A stretch of 40,009 nt of DNA, from NCBI GenBank assembly GCA_024281095.1, contig JAMXLJ010000012.1:1-40009 (forward strand), in the 5' to 3' direction. The DNA comes from Acidimicrobiia bacterium. GTDB taxonomy: Bacteria; Actinomycetota; Acidimicrobiia; IMCC26256; JAMXLJ01. The notes under the pieces were generated by a model. It saw only the letters and a program-made list of their open reading frames with translations, ran no database searches and was not told where the DNA came from. A program made the position numbers and the translations under genes. This document shows, in pieces, positions 8,708 to 16,228 of this stretch (its first letter is position 1; every line of letters starts with the position of its first letter).

Positions 8708-9160
8708 TCAGGAGAGCGCGCCCAGCCCGGGCTCGGGGCTCACGCCCGGCTCGCGCATCTCCGCGACGGCGGCCCACAAGTCGGTGGCGCTGACCGGCCC
8801 CACGAAGCCGTTGTGCACGATGCCCTCCGCGTCGGCGAGCACGACCATCGGCACGCCGGAGATCGCGTACCGCTGGTGAAGATCGGTGCGGCTCGAGTAC
8901 TCGACGTCTTCCACCGCGACGTCGGCCGACTCGAGCACCGCGACCTTCGGCGCCATCCGCCTGCAGCTGTCGCACGTCGACGACGAGAACAACACGACGA
9001 GCCACGGCGCGTCGGGACGAGCGAAGTCGGCGCGGTCGAGCTGGCGCGGCATCGGGTACGCGTCGCGCGGTGGCGCGGCGGGACGGCGGCGGTTCAGCCA
9101 CCATGCGACCCCGAACGCCGCGATCAGCAGCGCGACGGCCACGATCAAGCGGACGGCCAT
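8708..9160 (-). CDS. Membrane-anchored thioredoxin-fold protein
   Basis: A 150-residue protein with an N-terminal membrane anchor (residues about 4-22) and a thioredoxin domain facing outward. The redox motif is CDSC at 63-66 (WLVVLFSSSTCDSC), and the cis-Pro loop reads SGVPMVV. Such proteins act in extracytoplasmic thiol-disulfide exchange or cytochrome maturation; no partner gene is visible here. The ATG at 9160 was chosen because it directly precedes the hydrophobic anchor and has GGTGGGA upstream; a longer form would add 18 residues. A possible -10 (TACGCT, 9186-9191, minus strand) lies 25 bases upstream. It follows the DUF5719 gene by 70 bases and is convergent with ftsH. Confidence 0.85.
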   Translation of the reverse strand: MAVRLIVAVALLIAAFGVAWWLNRRRPAAPPRDAYPMPRQLDRADFARPDAPWLVVLFSSSTCDSCRRMAPKVAVLESADVAVEDVEYSSRTDLHQRYAISGVPMVVLADAEGIVHNGFVGPVSATDLWAAVAEMREPGVSPEPGLGALS

Positions 9161-9230
9161 CGTTCCCACCCTGACACCGACGACGAGCGTACCGACGAAC
9201 GCCTGACGTGGCACCGCATCGCGCCCGTGC

Positions 9231-10652
9231 TCACGACGCGCCGGGAATGCCGAGGGCCGCGCTCATCGTCTGCGGGTTGGAGTCGACCCGTTCGACGGCG
9301 ACCGGTTCGTCCGTGGTCACGAGCACGCCGGCACCGGCCGGTACGTTGCGCTCCGACAGGTTGACGAGCGCCCGCGCGCCCGGCGGTATCGACACCGACT
9401 GATCGCCGATGATCGGCGGCGTCGCACCCGAAAGGATCGCGTCGACCCGCAGTGTGACCGGGCGCGGGGCCGGGTTCGCCGCGACGATCACGTCGGTCGA
9501 GGGAACGCTCGAGCGCGCCGACGCGAAGGCCCACCGGCGGCTCAACACCGGGGAGGCGGTAACGGTGGCCGACGCCGTCGCCGTGAACACGCTCTGCGCC
9601 GCGACGACCGGCTTGTCGGAATGGGCGCGCACCCAGAACCCGGTGTTGGCCGGGACGCGCGACATGAGGTCGATGCTCACGACCGAATGGTCGGGCACCG
9701 GCACGGATTGCGGTGTCAGCTTCGCTTCTCCGTCGAGGACGACGTCGACGACGACGGTCGCCTGACTGTCGCCCGGGTTGGCCACGACGAGCGAATCCGT
9801 GCCGCCGACGACGACGCCGGCCGGCAGATACCAGTCGACGGCGGTTGCCGGTGCACCGGACGCGAGGGTCATGCCGAACCGGCCATTGCTGCCGTCGAAG
9901 AACAGTGACTGCTCGGCGACGACGCGTCCGATGCGTGTGTGGACCTGCGCGGCGACGATCCCCTGCCGCGGGACGTTGTCGTGCACCGAGACGTTGACCT
10001 TCGTGTGCCTGGGCACCACGAGCCCCTGCAAGGCCTGTGGCGCCTGCGGGCCGGTGTCGGTGAGGAACGTCACGTCGACGATCGCGTCGTCGGGGAACGG
10101 ATCGAAGAGCGAGAGCCACTGCTGCGCGCCTTTCACGGTGGTGCCGGCAGGCAGGTACCAGGTGCTCGCAGCCTGCCGCGCGCACGGTCCCATCGCGATG
10201 CTCACGCCGTTGCGGATCTCGTGCTCGACGACGACAGGTCCCCCGATGCTCTCGACGACGACGCCGGGATTCGGTGTGGCCACGACGTCGGCGACATGAA
10301 CCGCAACCCGTGTGAGCCCGGGAACATCGACCCGGCGTGGCACCGTGGTGTTCGCGTCCCCCATCACGATCACATCGGCCCGCACGATGTGCGAGGCGAC
10401 GTTGGTGACGAAGACGGTCTCGTCGCCGTTGCCACCGGGCGCTGCCGAACCCGCCGCGCAATACCACGCACTCGAGCGTGCATCGGCGGGCGGTATCGAC
10501 GCCGCGACCGAAGCGAAGGGACGCGCGGTGCCTGTTGTGGAAGCGCGCCCGCTTCCGGTCGTGTCCAACACGATTGCCGCGATCAGCGCGACCGCGACGA
10601 ACAGCACGATCGGGAAGCGCCGCGTACGTTCGGCGGGAAGCGCCGACGTCAT
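9231..10652 (-). CDS. DUF5719 family membrane-anchored extracellular protein
   Basis: A 473-residue protein with a short cytoplasmic tail, one transmembrane segment (about 13-29), and an all-beta extracellular part. That part is built from several similar modules carrying phrases such as WYLPAGTTV and WYLPAGVVV, each followed by 'VANPGDSQATVVVDV'-like strands. This matches the actinobacterial DUF5719 family, whose genes stand beside a large GT2 glycosyltransferase and the manB cluster. The ATG overlaps the TGA of the upstream glycosyltransferase in an ATGA, so the two are translationally coupled and probably work together. A structural or accessory role in export or assembly of a surface glycan is my inference; no catalytic residues are recognisable. 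Confidence 0.82.
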   Translation of the reverse strand: MTSALPAERTRRFPIVLFVAVALIAAIVLDTTGSGRASTTGTARPFASVAASIPPADARSSAWYCAAGSAAPGGNGDETVFVTNVASHIVRADVIVMGDANTTVPRRVDVPGLTRVAVHVADVVATPNPGVVVESIGGPVVVEHEIRNGVSIAMGPCARQAASTWYLPAGTTVKGAQQWLSLFDPFPDDAIVDVTFLTDTGPQAPQALQGLVVPRHTKVNVSVHDNVPRQGIVAAQVHTRIGRVVAEQSLFFDGSNGRFGMTLASGAPATAVDWYLPAGVVVGGTDSLVVANPGDSQATVVVDVVLDGEAKLTPQSVPVPDHSVVSIDLMSRVPANTGFWVRAHSDKPVVAAQSVFTATASATVTASPVLSRRWAFASARSSVPSTDVIVAANPAPRPVTLRVDAILSGATPPIIGDQSVSIPPGARALVNLSERNVPAGAGVLVTTDEPVAVERVDSNPQTMSAALGIPGAS

Positions 10653-13600
10653 GTGAGCACCGGTTCGGCCAGCTCCGGCTCGGGAGCGACGACCACCGTG
10701 GTGCGGCCGGCGCGGCGTCGTCGTGTGCGCCACCACACCGCGACAAGCGCCGCCCACACCAGCAGCTGCACGAGGAGCTGCACGTCACGCGCGAGTTGTC
10801 CGGCGAAATGGAGCCGGACCCGCGCCGGTGCGGTGACGGCCCAGCCGTTCGCCCACCCGAAGGTCCGGAGGTGTGGCAACGCACGACCACCCGCGCTCGC
10901 GTGCCAGCGCGCGTCGTACGCCGTCGAGAGCAACGCGGCGCCTGGTACCGCCGGCGCACCCGTCAACGGCCGCGCGCCCGCGAAGTCGGCCGCGAGCCCT
11001 GCCCCGACGGCGTCCGTCGAACGTAGCGAGCTCGGGTCGGCGGGAACGTTGGCCCGTATGGGCAACCAGGCGGTGTTCTCGTAGAGCCCGTAGCTGCCGT
11101 CCGTGCGCAGCCGGCGCAGATCGAGCTGCGCGTCGAGCGTGTCGTGCAAACCCGGCGGCGCGGCCATCGAACGCTGTCCGGGTGCCGGCCCGTCGACGAG
11201 CGCGATGTACCGCACCCCCATCGGGGCAAGGAGATGACCGATGCGGTTCGTACGGTCGCGGCCGGCGAGGACGAGCTGAGCACCGATCAGCTTCGTCGGG
11301 CCCGGCGCCGGCCGCCACAGGCTCCGAGCGTCGACGACCGCGTTGTCGAAGGTGACGTACCCGATGCCGCGCGCGACGAGCGGATCTCCCGGAAGTGCCC
11401 GCGGGTCGCCCACGATCAGCAGGCGCGAGTCGCCGGACGACTGGTCGGACGTCCACGACAGTGTCTGACCCCAGTCGCCCGACGGAGCGCGCCACGAGCC
11501 GTGCGTGGTGTCGGCGAGGAAGCCGAGGAGCGGCAACGCGAGGCCCACCGCGCCCACGACGCTCGCGAGCTGACGCCAACCGAAGTGGAACGTCCGGAGA
11601 TCGTGTGAGAAGGCCGTGACCGCGATACCGACTGCGAGCGACAGGCCGATGGCCGCGAGCACCAGCGCCGCCTCGGGCGGAGGGACGCGCGTCCCGGTTG
11701 CGAAACGCGACGGGACCCATACCGCGGCGAAGCCGAAGAGGGCGAGCATCCACGCGCGTGCCGCCCACATGGCCCGCTCCCCCGTCGCGACGAGCAATGC
11801 CAGTGCCGCCGCCGCGAGCAAACCCCAACCGGCCCAGCCCGCACCGGCGGGCCCGGTGTGGAAGCGCAGCACGTCGGAGAGTCCGAGGTGGAGGTGCAGC
11901 ACCATCCCCCATGCCGACGCGTCAGGCGTCGCGAGCTGCGACAAGGACCACGGCACGAGCAAGACGACCGCGCCCACGCACGCGGCGAGCGCGGCCGCCA
12001 TGGTGCGCATCGCAACGCGCGCGCCGCCGGCAAGCGGCGCCGCCAGCACGAAGCTGGCCGCGACGAGCAGCGGAAAGGCGAGCGCGACAGGCAGGAACGC
12101 CGTCACCACGGCAACGAGCACGGCGGCGCGCAGCATGGACCTCACGAACATCCGTCGATCGCGCTGCGGACCCGCCAGACCGATGAGCGACGACACGATG
12201 AACGGCGCGAGCGCGTAGAGGACCAGTGGCCCGAGCCGCCCGGTGCCGAGATCGTTGCGGGCCACGGGGTTCACCGCGTACGCCGCACCGGCGGCGAACG
12301 TGGCGACCGGCCACGGCGTGAACCGTCGGGCGAGTCGAGCGGCACCCCATGCGCCGACGGGGAGCGCGGCGACGATCATCAGCGTGCGCGCCATGGAGGT
12401 CGCGCCGAGCAGCACGGCGCCGAGGCCGGCCATGGCCGCGAACGCGGGCGGCGCAGGCGCCGCCGATCCGAGGCCCACGGGACGCCACGCATCGCCATAG
12501 GCGCGCGTGAGACCACCGACGCCGGGCCACGGCAGGAACGAGCCGATTGCCGGGACGGTCTTCGTGATGAAGCTGCGCGACCCGATGATGACGAGGAAGA
12601 GAAACACCAACACGCCGACTGTGAGCGGTTGGCGCATCCCGCTGCGCGCCGCGCCGACGACGTTGCGGCTCGTCTCACCCAGGCTGCGGATCGCGTCCTC
12701 GGCGGAGCCGTGGCCGGCCGTGATCCGCCGCAGCTGCGCGCTGCCGTGCAGCTGCAACAGTCGCACGTCGGAATCGGCGACGGTACGCGTCGCCTGCACG
12801 GCCCGACGCGCGCGCACGACGTCGGGGATGTGCCGGAAGTTCCACCACCATGCGCCCAGTGCTGCACGCGCGTGTGCCGGCCGCGCGGACACGAGGTACA
12901 CGATCGCTTCGCCGATGCTGAACACCAGCGCGAGCGGGACGATCCACGCCAAGTTCAGAAGTGAGTACGACTTGAGGACGCTACGCACCCGATGGCGGGC
13001 CCGGCGTCGTACCGCGGTGGCGTCGCGGCCGTTGCGCTCGGCGCGCGAGCCGACAGTGGCCCGATGCCGGACCCGTGCGTCCGGCGCGACCATGACCCGC
13101 GCACCGACGAGCAGAGCCCGCCAGCACAGGTCGAGATCCTCGCCGTCCGGGGAGGTCGCCGGGTCGAACCCGCCGAGCTCGTTGAAGAGGTCCGCTCGCA
13201 CGAGCATCGCGGCGCTGGAGACGTAGAACACGTCGCGCACGGTGTCGTGCTGCTCCTGGTCCAGCTCACCCGGCTCGACGCCCGAGAACGGCACTCCGAA
13301 CCGGTCGACGAGCAGGCCGACCTCGAGCAGCACCTCGGGGTTGTCGTAGCCGACGAGCTTCGGGCCGACGATGCCGGCGTTGGAGCGGTACGCCTCCTCG
13401 ACGAGCACCCGGATCGCGGACGGCTCCACCATGACGTCGTCGTGGCACAGCAGGAGGAAGGTGGCGCCTTCGACGGAGTCCAGCGCCTCGTTCGCGGCCG
13501 CGGCGAAGCCGACGTTCTCGGACAGACGGCGGACGAAGGCGTGCGGGGCGACCGCAGCCACCCTGGGCGTGGGATCCTCGGCCGACCCGGCGTCGAGCAC

Positions 13601-13780
13601 GAAGATCGCCAGAGATGGGTAGTCGGAGGCCGTGAGACTGCTGAGCGTCTCTTCCAGCCACGGACCGGGGTCATGGGTGACGACGACGGCCACCACGGGC
13701 GGAGGGACGGGAACCGGCTCGACGGGCCCAGTGGGCGCCAGCAGTGCGGCTCCGTCGGCGGTGGGGTGTTCGCTCGACAT
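10649..13780 (-). CDS. Giant GT2 glycosyltransferase fused to a polytopic membrane domain
   Basis: A 1043-residue protein. Residues about 28-290 are a GT-A fold family 2 glycosyltransferase: VVAVVVTHDPGPWLEETLSSL, LLLCHDDV (HDD at 113-115) and the acceptor-side GEDLDLCWRA. After a Tyr/Leu-rich helix pair come many transmembrane helices (about 420-830) and a C-terminal extracellular part with a last helix before an Arg-rich tail. Proteins of this architecture occur in most actinobacteria next to DUF5719 genes and are thought to build a surface glycan; donor and acceptor are unknown. Start: the ATG at 13780 fits the family N-terminus. It has no clear Shine-Dalgarno, but a TAAGCT box lies 14 bases upstream. 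The 3' end overlaps the DUF5719 start by four bases. Confidence 0.88.
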   Translation of the reverse strand: MSSEHPTADGAALLAPTGPVEPVPVPPPVVAVVVTHDPGPWLEETLSSLTASDYPSLAIFVLDAGSAEDPTPRVAAVAPHAFVRRLSENVGFAAAANEALDSVEGATFLLLCHDDVMVEPSAIRVLVEEAYRSNAGIVGPKLVGYDNPEVLLEVGLLVDRFGVPFSGVEPGELDQEQHDTVRDVFYVSSAAMLVRADLFNELGGFDPATSPDGEDLDLCWRALLVGARVMVAPDARVRHRATVGSRAERNGRDATAVRRRARHRVRSVLKSYSLLNLAWIVPLALVFSIGEAIVYLVSARPAHARAALGAWWWNFRHIPDVVRARRAVQATRTVADSDVRLLQLHGSAQLRRITAGHGSAEDAIRSLGETSRNVVGAARSGMRQPLTVGVLVFLFLVIIGSRSFITKTVPAIGSFLPWPGVGGLTRAYGDAWRPVGLGSAAPAPPAFAAMAGLGAVLLGATSMARTLMIVAALPVGAWGAARLARRFTPWPVATFAAGAAYAVNPVARNDLGTGRLGPLVLYALAPFIVSSLIGLAGPQRDRRMFVRSMLRAAVLVAVVTAFLPVALAFPLLVAASFVLAAPLAGGARVAMRTMAAALAACVGAVVLLVPWSLSQLATPDASAWGMVLHLHLGLSDVLRFHTGPAGAGWAGWGLLAAAALALLVATGERAMWAARAWMLALFGFAAVWVPSRFATGTRVPPPEAALVLAAIGLSLAVGIAVTAFSHDLRTFHFGWRQLASVVGAVGLALPLLGFLADTTHGSWRAPSGDWGQTLSWTSDQSSGDSRLLIVGDPRALPGDPLVARGIGYVTFDNAVVDARSLWRPAPGPTKLIGAQLVLAGRDRTNRIGHLLAPMGVRYIALVDGPAPGQRSMAAPPGLHDTLDAQLDLRRLRTDGSYGLYENTAWLPIRANVPADPSSLRSTDAVGAGLAADFAGARPLTGAPAVPGAALLSTAYDARWHASAGGRALPHLRTFGWANGWAVTAPARVRLHFAGQLARDVQLLVQLLVWAALVAVWWRTRRRRAGRTTVVVAPEPELAEPVLT

Positions 13781-13811
13781 CGGGTCGGCCGGGAAGCTTA
13801 CATGCGCGCTG

Positions 13812-13872
13812 CTCGTGACCACTGTCACGAGTGCTTGCAAAAGTTTATGATCCGCGTTACGGTGGCAAGCAC
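13812..13872 (+). promoter_or_regulatory. Promoter with two perfect inverted repeats (putative operators)
   Basis: TTGCAA (13835-13840), a 17-base spacer and TACGGT (13858-13863) form the best sigma-70-like promoter in the window, reading towards the gene at 13932. Just upstream is a perfect inverted repeat CTCGTGAC-CACT-GTCACGAG (13812-13831). A second perfect repeat, GTGCTTGC (13831-13838) with GCAAGCAC (13865-13872), brackets the promoter core. The layout suggests control by one or two dimeric DNA-binding proteins. The remainder of 13781-13931 shows no gene. Confidence 0.6.
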
Positions 13873-13931
13873 ACACCTGCCGAGCACTGGCCCGGGCACA
13901 CGTATGCCGGGCCGCGAACAGGAAGGTCCCG

Positions 13932-14309
13932 ATGGACATCCGCAAGTCGCTGCAGGACGCCGCCTACGTCACCGTGGGCTTCGGCGTCATCACGTTCCAG
14001 CAGGCACAGGTGCGCCGCCGCGAAGCCACGGCCAAAGTGGACGCCCAGCGCCGCGAGGCCCGCAAGTTCGTCGAGGCGCAGGCGCGTGACGCCCGAGACC
14101 GCGCCACGACCGTCCGCTCCGAGGTGCTCCACCGCGTCGAGCCGCTCGTGGGGCAGCTCCAGCACCGCGTCGAGCCGTTCGTGGTGCAGCTGCAGGACCG
14201 GGTCGAACCGCTCGTGGGGCAGCTGCAGGCCGTGCCCGACCGCCTCGCGCAGATCGCGCAGGAGAGCGCGAGCCGGTTCCAGCGGGGCCAGCGCGCCGCG
14301 ACCAACTGA
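13932..14309 (+). CDS. Small helical protein with three 11-residue repeats (HbhA/apolipoprotein-like)
   Basis: A 125-residue, almost wholly helical protein of unknown function. The N-terminus has a short hydrophobic patch (AYVTVGFGVITF, 11-22). Then comes a charged region rich in Arg, Glu, Gln and Ala (24-64), and three tandem 11-mers: HRVEPLVGQLQ (67-77), HRVEPFVVQLQ (78-88) and DRVEPLVGQLQ (89-99). Eleven-residue amphipathic repeats are seen in lipid- or surface-binding helices such as apolipoproteins and LEA proteins, and loosely recall mycobacterial HbhA; binding to membrane or polymer is inference. GGAAGG lies five bases before the ATG. It has its own promoter and a strong terminator, so it is a single-gene unit, in the slot where a whiB gene stands in relatives. 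Confidence 0.82.
   Translation: MDIRKSLQDAAYVTVGFGVITFQQAQVRRREATAKVDAQRREARKFVEAQARDARDRATTVRSEVLHRVEPLVGQLQHRVEPFVVQLQDRVEPLVGQLQAVPDRLAQIAQESASRFQRGQRAATN
14130..14228 (+). repeat. Three 33-nt in-frame repeats
   Basis: Three consecutive 33-base units encode the 11-residue repeats of the helical protein. Copies 1 and 3 encode HRVEPLVGQLQ and DRVEPLVGQLQ; copy 2 differs at two internal residues. Unit length and phase keep the amphipathic 11-mer register. Confidence 0.8.
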
Positions 14310-14363
14310 CGGTCCAGTCCGCGTTCTCGCGCCGGCCTGTCCCCCCGGGACCGACGCGAACCA

Positions 14364-14409
14364 GATCGACGCCGGAGTCACGATGAGGTGACCCGGCGTC
14401 GATCTTTTT
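14364..14409 (+). terminator. Rho-independent terminator
   Basis: A 12-bp perfect stem (GATCGACGCCGG, 14364-14375, with CCGGCGTCGATC, 14393-14404) is extended past one bulged A by a further 5 bp (GTCAC with GTGAC). It is closed by a 6-base loop and followed by five T (14405-14409). It lies 55 bases after the stop of the 11-mer-repeat gene and ahead of cofD. This is the clearest terminator in the window. Confidence 0.9.
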
Positions 14410-14422
14410 GGTCGCGCTCGCT

Positions 14423-14445
14423 GCGGCCCGGGATACCCGGGCCGC
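14423..14445. repeat. Perfect 10-bp hairpin next to the terminator
   Basis: GCGGCCCGGG (14423-14432), loop ATA, and CCCGGGCCGC (14436-14445) form an exceptionally stable stem 14 bases past the T-tract. The preceding word CTCGCTGCG also occurs in the repeats near 883, so it may belong to the same dispersed family. The rest of 14310-14493 has no gene. Confidence 0.6.
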
Positions 14446-14480
14446 GGGCGCTCGCCGCTCCCGCTCATAGATGCGCCAGT

Positions 14481-14486
14481 TACGCT
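14481..14486 (+). promoter_or_regulatory. -10 box TACGCT for cofD (leaderless type)
   Basis: TACGCT fits TANNNT and ends seven bases before the ATG at 14494, so transcription would begin at or beside the start codon. There is no convincing Shine-Dalgarno in the short gap. Confidence 0.5.
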
Positions 14487-14493
14487 GGCCGGG

Positions 14494-15432
14494 ATGTTGG
14501 TGGCACTTGCGGGTGGTGTGGGTGCGGCACGATTTCTCCGGGGTCTCGTCCGCATCGTGCCGCGCGAGGACGTGGTCGTCGTCGTGAACACGGCGGACGA
14601 CGACATCTTCCACGGCCTCCACGTCAGCCCCGACCTCGACAGCGTCACGTACACGCTCGCGGGTGCGGAACACCCGGAGCAGGGCTGGGGGCTCGCCGGT
14701 GAGACCTTTGCGGCGATGGAGGCAATGGAGCGCTACGGCGCGCCGACGTGGTTCCGCCTCGGCGATCGCGACCTCGCGACACACCTGTACCGCACCGAGC
14801 TGCTCCGCAAGGGGGCGACGCTGAGCGAGGCCACCGAGCGAATCACGCGCGCGTGGGGCGTCGGGAGCCGGCTGCTCCCGATGTCCGACGACCCCGTCTC
14901 GACCCGCATCACCGTCCGGACCGCCGCGGGCGGCACCACAGAGCTGCGCATGCAGGAGTGGTTCGTGCGGGAACGGTCCGGGCCGCCGGTCGTCGCAGTG
15001 CGTTTCGACGGTGCCGACGAGGCCCGGCCCGCGCCCGGTGTCCTCGAGGCCCTCGACCAGGCCGACACCGTCTTGATCTGCCCGTCGAACCCGGTCATCT
15101 CGATCGGACCGATCCTCGCCGTCGGCGGCGTGCGCGAAACGCTGCGTCGCCGCCGGGCCCGGGTCGTCGCCGTGAGCCCGATCATCGGGGGCGCGCCGGT
15201 GAAGGGCCCGGCGGACCGGCTGATGGGCCCGCTCGGCATCGAGGTTTCCTGCGTCGGTGTTGCCGCGACCTACGCGGACGTGTGCGGGACGCTGGTCATC
15301 GACGCCGGCGATGCCGCCCGCGCACCCGAAGTGGAGGCGCTCGGTGTGCGCGCCGTCGTGGCCGACACGCTGATGACCGACGCACGCGTCGCCGCGGCAC
15401 TCGCGCGTCATACGCTCGACGCCGTCGCCTGA
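14494..15432 (+). CDS. cofD: CofD/FbiA family 2-phospho-L-lactate (or PEP) transferase of F420 biosynthesis
   Basis: A 312-residue protein of the CofD family. It transfers a phospho-lactyl or enolpyruvyl group from its GDP- or GTP-derived donor to the deazaflavin Fo, giving F420-0 or its dehydro form. Recognisable blocks are LAGGVGAARFLRGL (5-18), VVVNTADDDIFHGLHVSPDLD, WFRLGDRDLATHLYRTELL, LICPSNPVISIGPIL and VAVSPIIGGAPVKGPADRLM. In actinobacteria the donor is generally derived from phosphoenolpyruvate (FbiA type), but sequence alone does not settle it. It is followed after ten bases by cofE, as fbiA-fbiB in mycobacteria. Length is normal. FbiC and CofC are not in this window. Confidence 0.95.
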   Translation: MLVALAGGVGAARFLRGLVRIVPREDVVVVVNTADDDIFHGLHVSPDLDSVTYTLAGAEHPEQGWGLAGETFAAMEAMERYGAPTWFRLGDRDLATHLYRTELLRKGATLSEATERITRAWGVGSRLLPMSDDPVSTRITVRTAAGGTTELRMQEWFVRERSGPPVVAVRFDGADEARPAPGVLEALDQADTVLICPSNPVISIGPILAVGGVRETLRRRRARVVAVSPIIGGAPVKGPADRLMGPLGIEVSCVGVAATYADVCGTLVIDAGDAARAPEVEALGVRAVVADTLMTDARVAAALARHTLDAVA

Positions 15433-15442
15433 GCCGTCCCCC

Positions 15443-16153
15443 GTGCCCGCGCTCACAATCATCCCGATCGACGGGATCCCGGAGGTTCGACCGGGCGACT
15501 CGCTCGCGGACCTCGTCGTCGACGCAGCCGGCGCCCAGAGGACGCCGTTCCAGGACCACGACTGCGTGGTGGTCACGCAGAAGGTGGTCTCGAAGGCGGA
15601 GAACCGCCTCGTACCGCTCGATCCCGACGACGCCGCGGCCCGGCGCGAGCTCGTCGAGTCGGAATCGGTGCGCGTCCTGCGGCGTCGGGGCGATTTGATC
15701 ATCAGCGAGACCCGTCACGGCTTCGTGTGCGCGAACGCGGGCGTCGACCTCTCCAACGTCGACGCCGGTTCGGCGGCGCTGCTGCCGCTCGACCCCGACC
15801 GGTCCGCCCGCCGCATCCGTGACATCGTGCGCGCCCGCACCGGCGCGTCGGTCGGCGTGATCGTGTCCGACACGTTCGGGCGGGCGTGGCGCACGGGTCT
15901 CACCGACGTGGCAATCGGTGTCGCCGGCATCGCCGCGGTGGTCGACCTGCGCGGCGAGCTCGATGCGAACGGGCGCGAGCTGCACGTCACGGAGGTGGCC
16001 GTCGCGGACGAGATCGCCGGTGCGGCCGAACTCGTGATGGGCAAGGCCAGCGGCCTCGCGGCCGCAATCGTGCGCGGGCTCGACGTCGCCTGGTTCCGCG
16101 ACGCGTCGGCGCGGGATCTGGTGCGCCCGACCGCCGAGGACCTCTTTCGCTAG
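15443..16153 (+). CDS. cofE: Coenzyme F420-0:L-glutamate ligase, stand-alone CofE form
   Basis: A 236-residue protein that adds glutamate residues to F420-0, using GTP in characterised enzymes. Typical stretches are IIPIDGIPEVRPGDSLADL, DCVVVTQKVVSKAE, RHGFVCANAGVDLSNVD, GVIVSDTFGRAWRTGLTDVAIGVAG and ELVMGKASGLAAAIVRGLD. Mycobacterial FbiB is a fusion of this domain with a C-terminal nitroreductase-like domain of about 200 residues that reduces dehydro-F420-0. Here the protein stops after the ligase domain, so that reductase must be encoded elsewhere if it exists. The start is a GTG ten bases after the cofD stop. The downstream neighbour is convergent. Confidence 0.94.
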   Translation: MPALTIIPIDGIPEVRPGDSLADLVVDAAGAQRTPFQDHDCVVVTQKVVSKAENRLVPLDPDDAAARRELVESESVRVLRRRGDLIISETRHGFVCANAGVDLSNVDAGSAALLPLDPDRSARRIRDIVRARTGASVGVIVSDTFGRAWRTGLTDVAIGVAGIAAVVDLRGELDANGRELHVTEVAVADEIAGAAELVMGKASGLAAAIVRGLDVAWFRDASARDLVRPTAEDLFR

Positions 16154-16228
16154 AGGCGGGATCCGGGTCGTCCGGTCGACACTCGCCGTTGCCGCCGACA
16201 GCCGGTTACACGGCGGGATAGCACGTCC

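Noticed and set aside
14130-14228. The three 33-nt repeats as a possible CRISPR array
   Set aside because: They are contiguous, in frame and without spacers, and they encode amphipathic 11-mers.
16154-16228. A terminator between the convergent cofE and epimerase genes
   Set aside because: Only weak, widely spaced GC complementarity (CGCCGT with ACGGCG) and no T-tract could be found.
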